From Lacrimispora sphenoides (GTDB lineage: Bacteria; Bacillota; Clostridia; Lachnospirales; Lachnospiraceae): a stretch of DNA of 64,000 nucleotides. The notes under the pieces are model-generated. The model ran no database searches, was not told where the DNA came from, and saw only the letters and a program-made list of their open reading frames with translations. Of this stretch, positions 12,587-21,569 are shown one piece after another (position 1 is the first letter of the stretch; the number at the start of each line of letters is the position of its first letter). The position numbers and the translations under genes were made by a program. The stretch lies in NCBI RefSeq assembly GCF_900105215.1, contig NZ_FOIP01000001.1:1324001-1388000 (forward strand). The letters are read 5' to 3'.

Positions 12587-13506
12587 TATTTTTTACCTCC
12601 CCTTTTTTTCTTTCCATTCTTTGCTTCCGTTTCATAGAAAACCCATGTAGAAGAAGACTTAAAGATCAGTGCCGTCAGAATTAAGATAATAATAAACATC
12701 ACCCATGCATTGGCGCTTGCATAGCCCAGCTTATGGTGCTTAAACGCATTGTTATAGGTATACAGCCCATAGAAATAGGTGGATTTTAACGGTCCGCCTC
12801 CAGTCAGCAGCATTACCAGCGTCACCTGCTGGAAAGAGCTGATAACAGAAGTGATTAAATTAAACAAAATGGTAGGTGTAATAATCGGCAGCGTAATACT
12901 GAAAAACTGTCTTGCCGGACTGGCTCCGTCTAAAGATGATGCTTCATATAAATCAATTGATATATTCTTAATATCCGTGTAGAAAATAAGCATCATCGTT
13001 CCTACACCAAAAGCACTGGCCAAAACAACTGCAAACAGCGCCCAGGCAGGGTCTACCAGCCATCTGGGGCCTGTAATCCCCAGTAAGGATAATAAATAAT
13101 TCAATACGCCATAGTCCCCATTTAAAATCCAGCCCCAGATAATCGATACCGCAACGCCGGAAATAACTGCCGGTATATAGAAAATCGTACGGTACATTTT
13201 TACGCCGGTTACCGGCTGTGTGATTAACATTGCAAGGAACAGCGCAATCGCCATATTAAGCGGTACAAAAATCGCTGCATACTTCAAGCTGATTGTAAGG
13301 GACTTCCAGAACTGAGTATCTTTTGTAAACATCTCAGTATAATTGCCAACCCCCTTAAATACCGGATCAGACGTCAATGGCCAGTCAAAAAAGCTCATGC
13401 CCAGGGACAGAATAAGCGGTCCGATTGTAAATACTAAAAACCCAATAATCCACGGAGTAATGAAGAAATATGGAGTTGCATTCCTTAAAAACTTTTTTTG
13501 CTTCAT
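12586..13506 (-). CDS. Sugar ABC transporter permease (MalF type)
   Basis: A 306-residue inner-membrane permease with six membrane spans, starting with the positively charged MKQKKFLRNATPYFFITPWIIGFLVF typical of MalF/UgpA proteins. The EAA loop is EASSLDGASPARQFFSITLPIITPTI. It pairs with the MalG-type partner downstream and the binding protein upstream. A stem-loop (13563-13582) lies in the 103-base gap after the binding-protein gene and may reduce its expression relative to the binding protein. The substrate is inferred from the operon to be an oligosaccharide. Confidence 0.9.
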   Translation of the reverse strand: MKQKKFLRNATPYFFITPWIIGFLVFTIGPLILSLGMSFFDWPLTSDPVFKGVGNYTEMFTKDTQFWKSLTISLKYAAIFVPLNMAIALFLAMLITQPVTGVKMYRTIFYIPAVISGVAVSIIWGWILNGDYGVLNYLLSLLGITGPRWLVDPAWALFAVVLASAFGVGTMMLIFYTDIKNISIDLYEASSLDGASPARQFFSITLPIITPTILFNLITSVISSFQQVTLVMLLTGGGPLKSTYFYGLYTYNNAFKHHKLGYASANAWVMFIIILILTALIFKSSSTWVFYETEAKNGKKKRGGKK

Positions 13507-13562
13507 AGCGTTTCTCCCATTAAGCTGATTCTTTTTCGTAGCCCCTTAGAGGAATCCGGCTA

Positions 13563-13582
13563 TCTGGTGACGATTCACCAGA
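13563..13582 (-). promoter_or_regulatory. Intercistronic stem-loop after the binding-protein gene
   Basis: TCTGGTGA and TCACCAGA pair around a four-base loop, with no T-run after them. A stable hairpin between a binding-protein gene and its permease gene often protects the upstream message and lowers downstream expression, as known for malE-malF. Confidence 0.5.
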
Positions 13583-13609
13583 CGGCCAAATTCTTCTTTT
13601 CTATTTTGT

Positions 13610-14848
13610 TTACTGCTGTGCCGCACTGTTCAATACATCCGGTACGCTCTGAAGAGAACTTGGATTAAATACTTCTTCAAAGGACAAGGACAGGTTTTCT
13701 GATAATTCTGACCATTCTTTAATAATAAAGCTTGCAGAAGTATATCCCGTGCTTTGTTCAAGCATTAAGTAGAATGGTGCATATTCCGGCTGATCCATAA
13801 TCTTTTCAGATTCTACAACACTGCTAAGTACCGGTAATTCCAGGCCAATACGCGCTTTATTGGATTCTTCATTGGTCCAGAATTTCACAAATTCCCATGC
13901 TGCTTCTTTATTCTTGCTGTCTTTTGAAATGGAGATACCGGAAGAGCTTAAAATACTGACAGAATCTTTTCCTGCATTGGCAAAAGCAGGAATCGCAACC
14001 ACGCCGTAGTTTAAACCGTCTTCCTTTAAGGAATTAATTGACCACGCACCATAAACATACATTGCTACTGCTCCGGAACGGAATTCATCGGTTCCGCTTT
14101 TTTCCGTTGCAACTGCATATCCATCTTTCTCCATATCCTGGAACATCTGGAACACTTCCTCTGATTCTTTGGAATTAATATTTCCCTCCAGCTTTCCCTC
14201 ATTGTCACAATACGCTGCTCCATTGCTCCATAAATACATTTCAAAATCATATGGATCCGGCTTCATCGGGAATGCAAAGCCTTTTGCAGAGGTTTTTTCA
14301 GATATGGTCTTTGCCGCTTGCTGCAAATCATCCCATGTCCAATCATTGGTAGGCTCAGAAATTCCTGCTTCCTGGAATAAATCCTTATTATAGAACAAGG
14401 TGTGTGTCGTAAATCCGATCGGAATACCATATATCTGTCCATCCATGGAATTGTAATTCCATAAGGTATCATAGAAATTAACTTTATATGCTTCCCCCTC
14501 TTTTTCAATGAAGCTATCCAGCGGTTCTAACCCCTGATAATACGCCGGATAATTCCACATATACATCACATCAGGAGTATCCCCGGATCCCATACCTGCG
14601 CTGATTTTTGTATCAAAATCTTTTCCATAGGCTTCCAGAGCTACTTCAATATCCTCATGCGCCGCATTAAACTTATCCACCAGTTCCTGCTGGCGGTCTA
14701 CATCTTCTGCCACATCCCAGGATGCAAAACGGATTTTAGTTTTTCCGCCTTTTGCTGAATCCTGATTGGCTTTACTTCCGCCGCATCCACTTAATACGGT
14801 TATAACTGTCAGAGATAACATACATAATGCTGCCAACTTTCTTTTCAT
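13610..14848 (-). CDS. Sugar-binding lipoprotein of the ABC importer
   Basis: This 412-residue extracellular solute-binding protein (family 1, MalE-like) is anchored by a lipid. The signal sequence MKRKLAALCMLSLTVITVLSGCGG ends in a lipobox whose Cys22 becomes the mature N-terminus. The motif GDTPDVMYMWNYPAYYQGLEPLDSFIE and the later AAWEFVKFWTNEESNKARIGLELPVLSS are typical of carbohydrate binders. It is the first gene of the eight-gene operon, with GAGGAGG upstream of the start and a good promoter at 14878-14906. It captures the substrate later cut by GH65/GH2. Confidence 0.9.
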   Translation of the reverse strand: MKRKLAALCMLSLTVITVLSGCGGSKANQDSAKGGKTKIRFASWDVAEDVDRQQELVDKFNAAHEDIEVALEAYGKDFDTKISAGMGSGDTPDVMYMWNYPAYYQGLEPLDSFIEKEGEAYKVNFYDTLWNYNSMDGQIYGIPIGFTTHTLFYNKDLFQEAGISEPTNDWTWDDLQQAAKTISEKTSAKGFAFPMKPDPYDFEMYLWSNGAAYCDNEGKLEGNINSKESEEVFQMFQDMEKDGYAVATEKSGTDEFRSGAVAMYVYGAWSINSLKEDGLNYGVVAIPAFANAGKDSVSILSSSGISISKDSKNKEAAWEFVKFWTNEESNKARIGLELPVLSSVVESEKIMDQPEYAPFYLMLEQSTGYTSASFIIKEWSELSENLSLSFEEVFNPSSLQSVPDVLNSAAQQ

Positions 14849-14877
14849 AAAAATACCTCCTCTTTTTTGATAAAATC

Positions 14878-14906
14878 ATTATATAATTTACTAGGTAATT
14901 TTTCAA
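14878..14906 (-). promoter_or_regulatory. Promoter with operator for the oligosaccharide operon
   Basis: On the minus strand TTGAAA (14901-14906) and TATAAT (14878-14883) are 17 bases apart. The spacer holds AATTTACTAGGTAATT (14885-14900), an imperfect palindrome. Its position between the -35 and -10 boxes fits a repressor site for the operon's LacI protein. Confidence 0.6.
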
Positions 14907-15501
14907 CATTTTTAGTCGAATCTTTGTATTTTCTTCTATTTTTAACATTTTTCATATATTATATTTGTGCACAATTACCTGTTTTTATGATTATCATTAA
15001 CTTTTTATATTTTTTCCAAATATTCTTCCAGTAAATCTTTACCACGTTTTACTAATATTTATAGGCAATGTTCTTAACACCCTTGCTATATATAAGGTAT
15101 GGAGAAGGAAGATTCAAAGGCGGAAGATTATTGTTCTAACAAAATGAGTGCACAGTAAAAAACAGGAATCTCTCAATGGTATATTTTTTAGATGAAAAGT
15201 GGGAAATTGCAGCTAGGCAGGAATTATAGAAAATGACTTCCATGAACAGAAAGACTCAAACCCAAATTTGTATGCCTTATGTATAAATAATTTATCGCGG
15301 ATTTAGCATATCAAAGTACTATTTGGTTTCTTCCAGAAAAAGTTTAGGTAATATAGGATTCGAATCGATATATTTATTAACAGACCATACAGAATTGTAC
15401 GAAAAGTGTGATTAAGAATTTATGGCAATGGTAAATGGAGATAATGACAGTTATGAATAAATGTATAGCTTTCACATAGAGATAAACTCAAAATATTTAT
15501 A
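14907..15501. other. Intergenic stretch without a recognisable gene
   Basis: This AT-rich region of about 600 bases has no open frame with a ribosome site on either strand and no evident RNA structure. It may hold upstream regulatory DNA of the sugar operon or worn remnants, but I see no supportable feature. Confidence 0.5.
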
Positions 15502-15558
15502 AAAGGCAAAGGCGGAAGCTATCTGGCATATCCTGCCGCTTCAAATGCCTTTGCCTTT
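15502..15558 (-). terminator. Terminator of the lipoprotein gene
   Basis: The arms AAAGGCAAAGGC (15502-15513) and GCCTTTGCCTTT (15547-15558) pair perfectly, with additional GAAGC/GCTTC pairing inside. On the minus strand a T-rich tract follows. It lies about 70 bases beyond the lipoprotein stop codon. Confidence 0.7.
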
Positions 15559-15628
15559 CTGAATATTCCTTAATACTTCATTGATTAGGTATGAGCTAAT
15601 GATGGGAACTTTTTATTATGCAATCGAT

Positions 15629-16399
15629 TTACTGGTTTTCCATTGCGCTTGCATCGATTTCCGTATATCCCTCCAGATCCGGCGCTGTGACCTCAACGGT
15701 TTGACCAGGATTGTTGTAGGTGGAATCCGTATCCATAACCATAGCTATCGTCTCACCCTGAGTATTCATTTCAAGGGACATCTTGACCTTTGAGTTTGTA
15801 AAGTACCCATCCTTATTGACCGTTGCTTCACCGCTTGCCTCTTTGATGGTGTAAGTTACGCCTTCCATGTTGGTTCCTAACTGTCCCATCATGTCCTGAA
15901 CGTAGGCATCCATCTTTTCAGCATCAACCGTAAAGGTAAGGACCTGGTTATTTCCATCCTTCTTCGCCGTGATCTCCTTGAGATAAGAAGAATTTACGCT
16001 TGCACCTTCTGTGCTCTGCTTTACCTGTTTCATCATGGCATCTAAATCCATGGCGTATTTCACCTTCTGGCCCATGGAATCCATATAATAATAACCGTTC
16101 TCATAATACATGAGGATATCCAGATTCTGGCCCATAAGTGAAGTGGTCCCCTTAGCCAGATATCTCATGTTCTCGGTGTTAATGTCCGCCATCTTCATAT
16201 CAAGATCCATATTGATGTCTGTGGTTTCCTCTCCCTGGGTCATTTGCATGTTGATCACAGAGGTCACATCCATGGATGTCAGCTCCGACGTTTTTTTCGA
16301 GGCCTCATCATAAAGCACCTTTGGATCCTTTTCCCCCTTGCAAGCAGTCAATGACAGGGCCGTAGCCACAGCAAGTAAAAGCATTAAATATTTTTTCAT
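15629..16399 (-). CDS. Putative lipoprotein (DUF6612-like)
   Basis: A 256-residue exported lipoprotein: MKKYLMLLLAVATALSLTACKG is a signal peptide with lipobox LTAC and a Cys20 attachment site. The mature part is a beta-rich domain with many Thr, Met and Asp residues (INMQMTQGEETTDINMDLDMKM). It resembles LolA/LppX-fold proteins such as the DUF6612 group common in clostridia. Proteins of this fold often bind hydrophobic ligands at the membrane surface, but no function can be assigned here. It is monocistronic, with its own terminator downstream and an upstream gap of about 120 bases. Confidence 0.7.
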   Translation of the reverse strand: MKKYLMLLLAVATALSLTACKGEKDPKVLYDEASKKTSELTSMDVTSVINMQMTQGEETTDINMDLDMKMADINTENMRYLAKGTTSLMGQNLDILMYYENGYYYMDSMGQKVKYAMDLDAMMKQVKQSTEGASVNSSYLKEITAKKDGNNQVLTFTVDAEKMDAYVQDMMGQLGTNMEGVTYTIKEASGEATVNKDGYFTNSKVKMSLEMNTQGETIAMVMDTDSTYNNPGQTVEVTAPDLEGYTEIDASAMENQ

Positions 16400-16522
16400 A
16401 TCTTCCTCCTTTAATTATGTGTTTTTATCACAATTATAAGTATACTATACTGCACCGGCATTTCATATCTAAGTTTTTCTTAAATATCTCTTTATTGTTC
16501 CCAATTAAGCCAAAAAATATAT

Positions 16523-16577
16523 AAACGCCGGTACTCCGGTCCGACTTTTTTAAGTCTGAACCAGAATACCGGCGTTT
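16523..16577 (-). terminator. Terminator of pgi
   Basis: The long hairpin AAACGCCGGTA / TACCGGCGTTT has an inner GACTT/AAGTC stem. On the minus strand it is followed by ATATATTTTTT. It lies 12 bases beyond the pgi stop codon. Confidence 0.8.
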
Positions 16578-16589
16578 CCTGCCAACACT

Positions 16590-17936
16590 CTATAACCTCT
16601 TTAAGAGTTCCTCCCTTTCCTTCTCATATCCAGGTTTTCCAAGAAGTGCGAACATATTCTTCTTATAGCTTTCTACTCCTGGCTGGTTAAACGGATTTAC
16701 ACCCAAAATATATCCGCTGATGCCACAAGCATATTCAAAGAAGTAGAGCAGCTGTCCCAGGCTGTACTCATCCTGTCCGGGTATCCTTACCATAAGATTT
16801 GGCACGTTTCCGTCGGTATGAGCCAGAATGGTTCCGTTCATAGCACTCTTATTAACAAAATCAACGCTCTTTCCTGCAAGGTAGTTCATACCATCGGTAT
16901 CAACTGCTTCTTCCTTGAGGAGAATTTCCGCGGACGATTCTTCGACATCCAGCACGGTTTCAAACATAATTCTGGCCCCATCCTGAATAAACTGTCCCAT
17001 AGAGTGCAAGTCTGTGGTTAAATCCACTGCGGCTGGAAAAATCCCTCTTTGATCTTTTCCTTCACTTTCTCCAAATAACTGCTTCCACCACTCGGAAACA
17101 TAATGAAGGCTTGGCTCATAGTTTGCCACGATCTCCACCGTTTTCCCTTTCCGAAGCAGGATATTGCGCACAGCCGCATACTGAAGGGCGCCGTTTGACT
17201 CATAGGGCGCTTCCAGGGCTTCCATCCTGGCCGCCTCCGCGCCTTCCATTAATTTATCAATATCAGCGCCGGATACTGCAATCGGAAGAAGGCCGACTGC
17301 TGTAAGCACTGAGAAACGTCCTCCTACGTCATCCGGAACCACGAAAGATTCATAGCCTTCCTCGTCAGCCAGATTCTTCAGAGCGCCCCTTGCCTTATCC
17401 GTAGTGGCATAAATCCTTTTATTTGCCTCTTCACGGCCATATTTCTCAATCAGCATATCCTTAAATACCCGGAAAGCGATTGCCGGCTCTGTGGTGGTTC
17501 CTGATTTTGATATAATATTAACGGAGAAATCCTTTCCTTCCAGCACATCCTTTAGGTCATGGATGTATTTGCTGCTGATGCTATTTCCAACGAAATAAAT
17601 CTCCGGAGTTTTACGTTTTCCTTTTGGCAATACATTGTAAAAGCTGTGGGATAAAAATTCTATGGCTGCCCTGGCTCCAAGATAGGAACCGCCGATACCG
17701 ATGACCAGCAGAACATCCGAATCATTTTGAATCTTCTCTGCTGCCATCTTTATTCTCTGGAATTCTTCCTTATCATAATCCACCGGAAGATCGATCCAAC
17801 CCAAGAAATCACTGCCTGCACCAGACTTGTCCATCAGCACACTCTTTGCACACATTGCTGTGGCCTTCATGTTCTCCATTTCCTCTGCTGATACAAATCC
17901 TGCTGCCCTGGAATAATCAAAAATTACATTTCCCAT
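16590..17936 (-). CDS. pgi: Glucose-6-phosphate isomerase
   Basis: The glycolytic enzyme that interconverts glucose 6-phosphate and fructose 6-phosphate. The sugar-isomerase motifs [16 protein letters not shown] and [15 protein letters not shown] are present. Near the C-terminus, [22 protein letters not shown] matches the family signature. At 448 residues it has the length of the short Firmicute Pgi type. The start at 17936 ([11 protein letters not shown]) follows AAGGAG. The extra upstream codons are Arg/Cys-rich and unconvincing. It is transcribed alone, with a clear terminator downstream. It receives glucose 6-phosphate from routes such as the GH65/PgmB pathway in this window. Confidence 0.95.
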   Translation of the reverse strand: MGNVIFDYSRAAGFVSAEEMENMKATAMCAKSVLMDKSGAGSDFLGWIDLPVDYDKEEFQRIKMAAEKIQNDSDVLLVIGIGGSYLGARAAIEFLSHSFYNVLPKGKRKTPEIYFVGNSISSKYIHDLKDVLEGKDFSVNIISKSGTTTEPAIAFRVFKDMLIEKYGREEANKRIYATTDKARGALKNLADEEGYESFVVPDDVGGRFSVLTAVGLLPIAVSGADIDKLMEGAEAARMEALEAPYESNGALQYAAVRNILLRKGKTVEIVANYEPSLHYVSEWWKQLFGESEGKDQRGIFPAAVDLTTDLHSMGQFIQDGARIMFETVLDVEESSAEILLKEEAVDTDGMNYLAGKSVDFVNKSAMNGTILAHTDGNVPNLMVRIPGQDEYSLGQLLYFFEYACGISGYILGVNPFNQPGVESYKKNMFALLGKPGYEKEREELLKRL

Positions 17937-18141
17937 TGCTATTATTCTCCTTTTCCTTCTATTCTCGCAACGGCAGCGAGCCGAAGCCAAGCAATCCTGA
18001 CCTTGGCAACTGCCTGCGGGGCCAAATACCCGTAACTAGCTATGGGTTATTTGACTTCAGGTTTCTGACTCCCTGCTTAGGAAAATTATACCACAGAATG
18101 GTTCTGAATGCGACATGATTTTCTTTCCGCCTTCCAAACGT

Positions 18142-19083
18142 TCATGTTAAATATTCCTGGAGAATTTCACCGATCAGCTTTAACTCATCAGGGCTTAAAT
18201 CCTTTAACCAGTCCTCTCCCTGCCTGCCGCCCCGTTCTCTTTCCCTACTGGCGGCAATCTGTTCCAGGCTCCGTTTTAAGTAATCCACATCCCGCCTGGA
18301 GTTCTTAAGGTCTGGCTGCGCCTGGCTTTCCGCTCTTTCGGGCACCTGCTCTGGAGCATCAGAAAATACATCCATGGACTGTTTTTGAGTGCGGCTCCTT
18401 AAGGGTTTTTCTAAGGTACCATTTCTTTGCCTTGCGCTTCGCCTGTCTGCCTTCTTGTCCTGCTCCGGCTCGACTTCTACTCCTCCCTTTGGTGACTGGG
18501 AATAAATGGATCTTATATTTTCACGGGTTTCCATATGAGGCCCCGACATTGCCTGTGTTTCCTCTCTTTCCATATCCAACCGGTAAATCAACGTATTCTC
18601 CAGATAATTGTCCAGAGTCGCAAACAGCTGCTGCCGCTTCTCCACAATTCCTGCGCCGTGGTCTACCAGAATAGTAAACAGTCCGCCCATGATACCTGCA
18701 GAGCCATACAAGACTATGTAATAAGAATCGGCACGGAACCAGTAGGATGCAAATGCCGCCGCACCTCCTGCCAGAAAGCACCAGAGTGTCATTTGGTTGG
18801 AAAATATATTCCAGCCGTGGAGTGTTACTCCCATATATTTAAAATCATACATCTGCCGTTCCAGATACGGCTTTACCTTTGGGATTCCCTGGTTAATCTG
18901 GTACGTGTTTTCCGTCTTCTGTTTAAATGCCCGAAGACTCTTGTTTTTGGTCAATGTAAGGTTATCAGATTCTTTGATTAATCTTTTGTAGAGGTTACGT
19001 GTCAGCCATCTGGTGACAATGCCGATGCCGCACAGGGCTCCCAGCACGAATAGCGCCTTGCCTGTCTGTAAAAATTCCAGCAT
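18142..19083 (-). CDS. Membrane protein of unknown function (313 aa)
   Basis: The start at 19083 (MLEFLQTGKALFVLGALCG) is chosen because AAAGGGGAG lies just upstream. An N-terminal hydrophobic helix at about 7-25 is followed by a basic segment, then two helices at about 110-155. The long C-terminal half is charged and low in complexity (many E, Q, R and D). It is probably disordered, and ends with a conserved-looking helix (GEDWLKDLSPDELKLIGEILQEYLT). No family is recognised. It lies 127 bases downstream of mtnN and may share its transcript. A role in membrane organisation is only a guess. Confidence 0.6.
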   Translation of the reverse strand: MLEFLQTGKALFVLGALCGIGIVTRWLTRNLYKRLIKESDNLTLTKNKSLRAFKQKTENTYQINQGIPKVKPYLERQMYDFKYMGVTLHGWNIFSNQMTLWCFLAGGAAAFASYWFRADSYYIVLYGSAGIMGGLFTILVDHGAGIVEKRQQLFATLDNYLENTLIYRLDMEREETQAMSGPHMETRENIRSIYSQSPKGGVEVEPEQDKKADRRSARQRNGTLEKPLRSRTQKQSMDVFSDAPEQVPERAESQAQPDLKNSRRDVDYLKRSLEQIAASRERERGGRQGEDWLKDLSPDELKLIGEILQEYLT

Positions 19084-19210
19084 AATTATAACTCCCCTTT
19101 CTTTCCGGTTTCGACCGGTGATAGGTTTATTATAATCACACGATTTCGCTTTGGGAAGATGAGAGAGCCTAGAATCGTTCGTCAAATCCTGTCAGGATTC
19201 GATTCTTAAC

Positions 19211-19909
19211 CTAATATGAATACCGTTCAGCTATGGCTAAAATAAGGTTCACAGAATGCCTTACCGCCTTCTCCTCAAACTCGCTATAGTCCATATTTGC
19301 GCTGTCATCCGCCTTATCTGAAATGGCTCTGATGATGAGAAAAGGGATGTGGTTTAAGTACGCCGCCTGTGCGATCGCAGCCCCTTCCATTTCCGTACAA
19401 TATCCCCCAAAGGTATCCCCTATCCACTGTTTTTTAACCTTATCAGAAATAAACTGGTCCCCTGAAACTACCCTTCCGACGAAAACTTCAATCTCAGGAT
19501 TGACCTTCCTGCAGCACTCTTCAGCCAGATTCCGAAGCCTTTCATCTGCTTGAAAAGCAAATTCCTTCATCTGGGGAATCTGCCCTGCAGGGTATCCAAA
19601 GCCTGTGGCATCCATATCATGATGGACCGTATCTGTGGACAGCACCACATCCCCGATGTTGATTTCATTCTTCAGAGAACCGGCGATTCCGGTATTGATG
19701 ACCGCAGTCACATGGTAATGATCGGCCAGAATCTGAGTGCAGATTGCCGCGTTTACCTTGCCGATGCCGGAACGAACCACCACCGCTTCCTTCCCTTTTA
19801 AGATTCCTCTATAAAAATCCATTGCAGCGATGGTCTCTACCGTAACATCCTCCATGGCTTTTTTTACTTCTGCCACCTCTACATCCATGGCCCCGATGAT
19901 TCCTAACAT
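19211..19909 (-). CDS. mtnN: 5'-methylthioadenosine/S-adenosylhomocysteine nucleosidase
   Basis: This enzyme removes adenine from methylthioadenosine and S-adenosylhomocysteine, clearing by-products of SAM use. The start MLGIIGAMDVEVAEVKKAM (Glu12 region) matches the family, and NTGIAGSL and GDVVLSTDTVHHDMDATGFGYPAGQIP follow. The catalytic Asp lies in FLIIRAISDKADDSANMDY, and EMEGAAIAQAA binds the ribose. The length of about 232 is usual. The start at 19909 follows AAGGAG; the six residues upstream are discarded. It links to sulfur-amino-acid recycling. Confidence 0.93.
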   Translation of the reverse strand: MLGIIGAMDVEVAEVKKAMEDVTVETIAAMDFYRGILKGKEAVVVRSGIGKVNAAICTQILADHYHVTAVINTGIAGSLKNEINIGDVVLSTDTVHHDMDATGFGYPAGQIPQMKEFAFQADERLRNLAEECCRKVNPEIEVFVGRVVSGDQFISDKVKKQWIGDTFGGYCTEMEGAAIAQAAYLNHIPFLIIRAISDKADDSANMDYSEFEEKAVRHSVNLILAIAERYSY

Positions 19910-20290
19910 AATTGTTCTCCTTTCCATTCAAGCCCGCGTTTTCCGGGCATATAAGTACACTGCTACCTATTATAACAGTTTGTATTAAATTTGTCAGGAA
20001 AAATACATGGGAAAATGCATTGGGAAAATACTGTTCTTTTAATAATACACGTAGCCAAACCCGGCTTTGATCATGGCTTCCCGGCCTCATAGGTAAACCT
20101 CCCTTGCCTAATTCAGCCACAATGCCGCTGAATTTTGAATTAGTGGGTTAATTTTTCATTTTTTATGTAAATTTATCCATTAGCGCTTTTAATATCTCCG
20201 AGTATGCAAAGAACTATTGACAACCAAGCCCGGATTTCCTATAATTTTAAAATCCGTTATAAGAAATTTTACAAATTGGAGGAATTTAAG
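19910..20290. other. Divergent intergenic region, no gene seen
   Basis: About 380 bases lie between the divergent mtnN and TSCPD genes. They must hold both promoters. Apart from the ribosome sites at each end (AAGGAG for mtnN, GGAGG at 20278-20282) I see no gene or convincing structured RNA. Confidence 0.5.
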
Positions 20291-20542
20291 TTGAAATATA
20301 AAACACACGGCGTCTGTTCACAGGAGATTAATTTTGAAGTTGAGGATAACAAGCTGGTTCAGGTTCAGTTTGTAGGCGGCTGCTCCGGCAACACCCAGGG
20401 CGTGGCCCGGCTGGTGGAAGGCATGGATGTAGATGAAGCCATTCGAAGACTGGAAGGGATCCAGTGCGGATTCAGGCCCACGTCCTGCCCGGACCAGCTT
20501 GCGGAAGCATTGAAGCAATACAAAGAATATAACAATAAATAA
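20291..20542 (+). CDS. TSCPD domain protein (TIGR03905-type), TTG start
   Basis: An 83-residue protein made almost entirely of a TSCPD domain, the small domain also found at the end of some ribonucleotide reductases. The naming motif TSCPD is intact in CGFRPTSCPDQLAEAL. Other Cys residues lie in HGVCSQEINFEV, VGGCSGNTQGVARLVEGM and IQCGF, enough to bind a metal or iron-sulfur centre. I start it at the TTG at 20291 because GGAGG lies at 20278-20282. The ATG at 20204 lacks a ribosome site, and 83 residues is the usual family size. The cellular role is not established. Confidence 0.85.
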   Translation: MKYKTHGVCSQEINFEVEDNKLVQVQFVGGCSGNTQGVARLVEGMDVDEAIRRLEGIQCGFRPTSCPDQLAEALKQYKEYNNK

Positions 20543-20926
20543 CAAAGCGGCTTTTGGGCAAAGCCCCATAAGCCGTATAAGCCTGGAAATTCGCTTCTGA
20601 TTAACGGTCTGGCCTTGCTGAGCCAACACCTTGATTATGGTTTAAGAATTTATAATAACCAGCTCTTGATACATTTAAGGTTTTGCAAGCCTTCTTGATG
20701 TTTAAAGAATCTTGATGTTCTTTGATATAAATGAAATCTTATGTATTCTTTTTCTTCACGAAGGCTTGGAATTTTTTTAAAAGTTCGAGTTCTTTACGAA
20801 ATTCCATTCGCATGATACATATTCCGAAAACCGCAAATCTAACCTTGAATGTACCAGGAAAGTTTCGCAGTATTTTTTCGTATCGTTCCAGCGATTGCCA
20901 TTCTGCAGGCACTACTGTCTATGCAG
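20543..20926. other. Convergent intergenic region, no gene seen
   Basis: About 380 bases lie between two convergent genes. Short open frames occur, but none has a ribosome site or recognisable protein. No strong terminator hairpin was recognised. Confidence 0.45.
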
Positions 20927-21463
20927 TTATACAATAGGTAATTCGTTCTCCTGCTCCATATACCGGCAAAATATGAAGATGCCGCACAAAAACTCGGGTT
21001 GAAACTCCTCCGCTGCGTCAAGATTCCAGCCACCAGAAAAGATTCCCCTGCGCAGGAGAGTGAGAATCACTTTACCAGAGGGGTCGGACAAACGGTAATT
21101 TTGACTGTTGATCATTTGGAGAAGTCCGCTTCGATCCTGAAACATGAGCTCGACGGAATTTACCCGTTGCATCCTGTAGATGAACTTCCCCACAATGGCG
21201 GGGTCGTTTTCGTCCGCATATTTTGGAACGCCGGATAACAGAATCTCGCCTCCAGAATTTTTCAGCAGGTATTGCCTGGAGCCGGCACCAAGAATTCGCT
21301 CCCCTGTGAGTGTCTTCGTCTGGATTTGAGTGAGAAATTGCTTTTCTCCTGCAATGATTTGCTTTTCTAGACCGAACAAACGGTTGTGAATGTTGGCCAA
21401 TGCCGGACCAGCAGCTTTATTGTCTGTCTGGTACAGTGTGCCCGACTTTAAAAGAAGGTTCAT
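20927..21463 (-). CDS. Hypothetical protein, possible LURP-one/tubby-like fold
   Basis: This 178-residue protein starts after an excellent ribosome site (GGAGGTGATAAG), so it is very likely expressed. The sequence shows repeated short beta-strand phrases (YLLKNSGGEILLSGVP, SGLLQMINSQNYRLSDPSGKVILTLL). These resemble the LURP-one/scramblase-like barrel, where a strand pattern ending in 'G.....' repeats. I give this as a weak fold guess only. There is no signal peptide. A single W-containing C-terminal segment ends near FIFCRYMEQENEL. It lies just beyond the sulfate transport operon on the same strand but with a gap of 106 bases, and is not obviously part of it. Confidence 0.55.
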   Translation of the reverse strand: MNLLLKSGTLYQTDNKAAGPALANIHNRLFGLEKQIIAGEKQFLTQIQTKTLTGERILGAGSRQYLLKNSGGEILLSGVPKYADENDPAIVGKFIYRMQRVNSVELMFQDRSGLLQMINSQNYRLSDPSGKVILTLLRRGIFSGGWNLDAAEEFQPEFLCGIFIFCRYMEQENELPIV

Positions 21464-21569
21464 CTTATCACCTCCGAAATAAGCTAAAAACAGAAAAGAT
21501 ACATATCACCGACACATACTATGGCAAGAACATAATTCATAAATAAATAGTGTTTTATATACTGAACTG

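Noticed and set aside
18535..18981. 148-codon plus-strand frame opposite the 313-aa membrane protein gene
   Set aside because: The minus frame has a good ribosome site and membrane segments. The plus frame has neither a ribosome site nor recognisable features.
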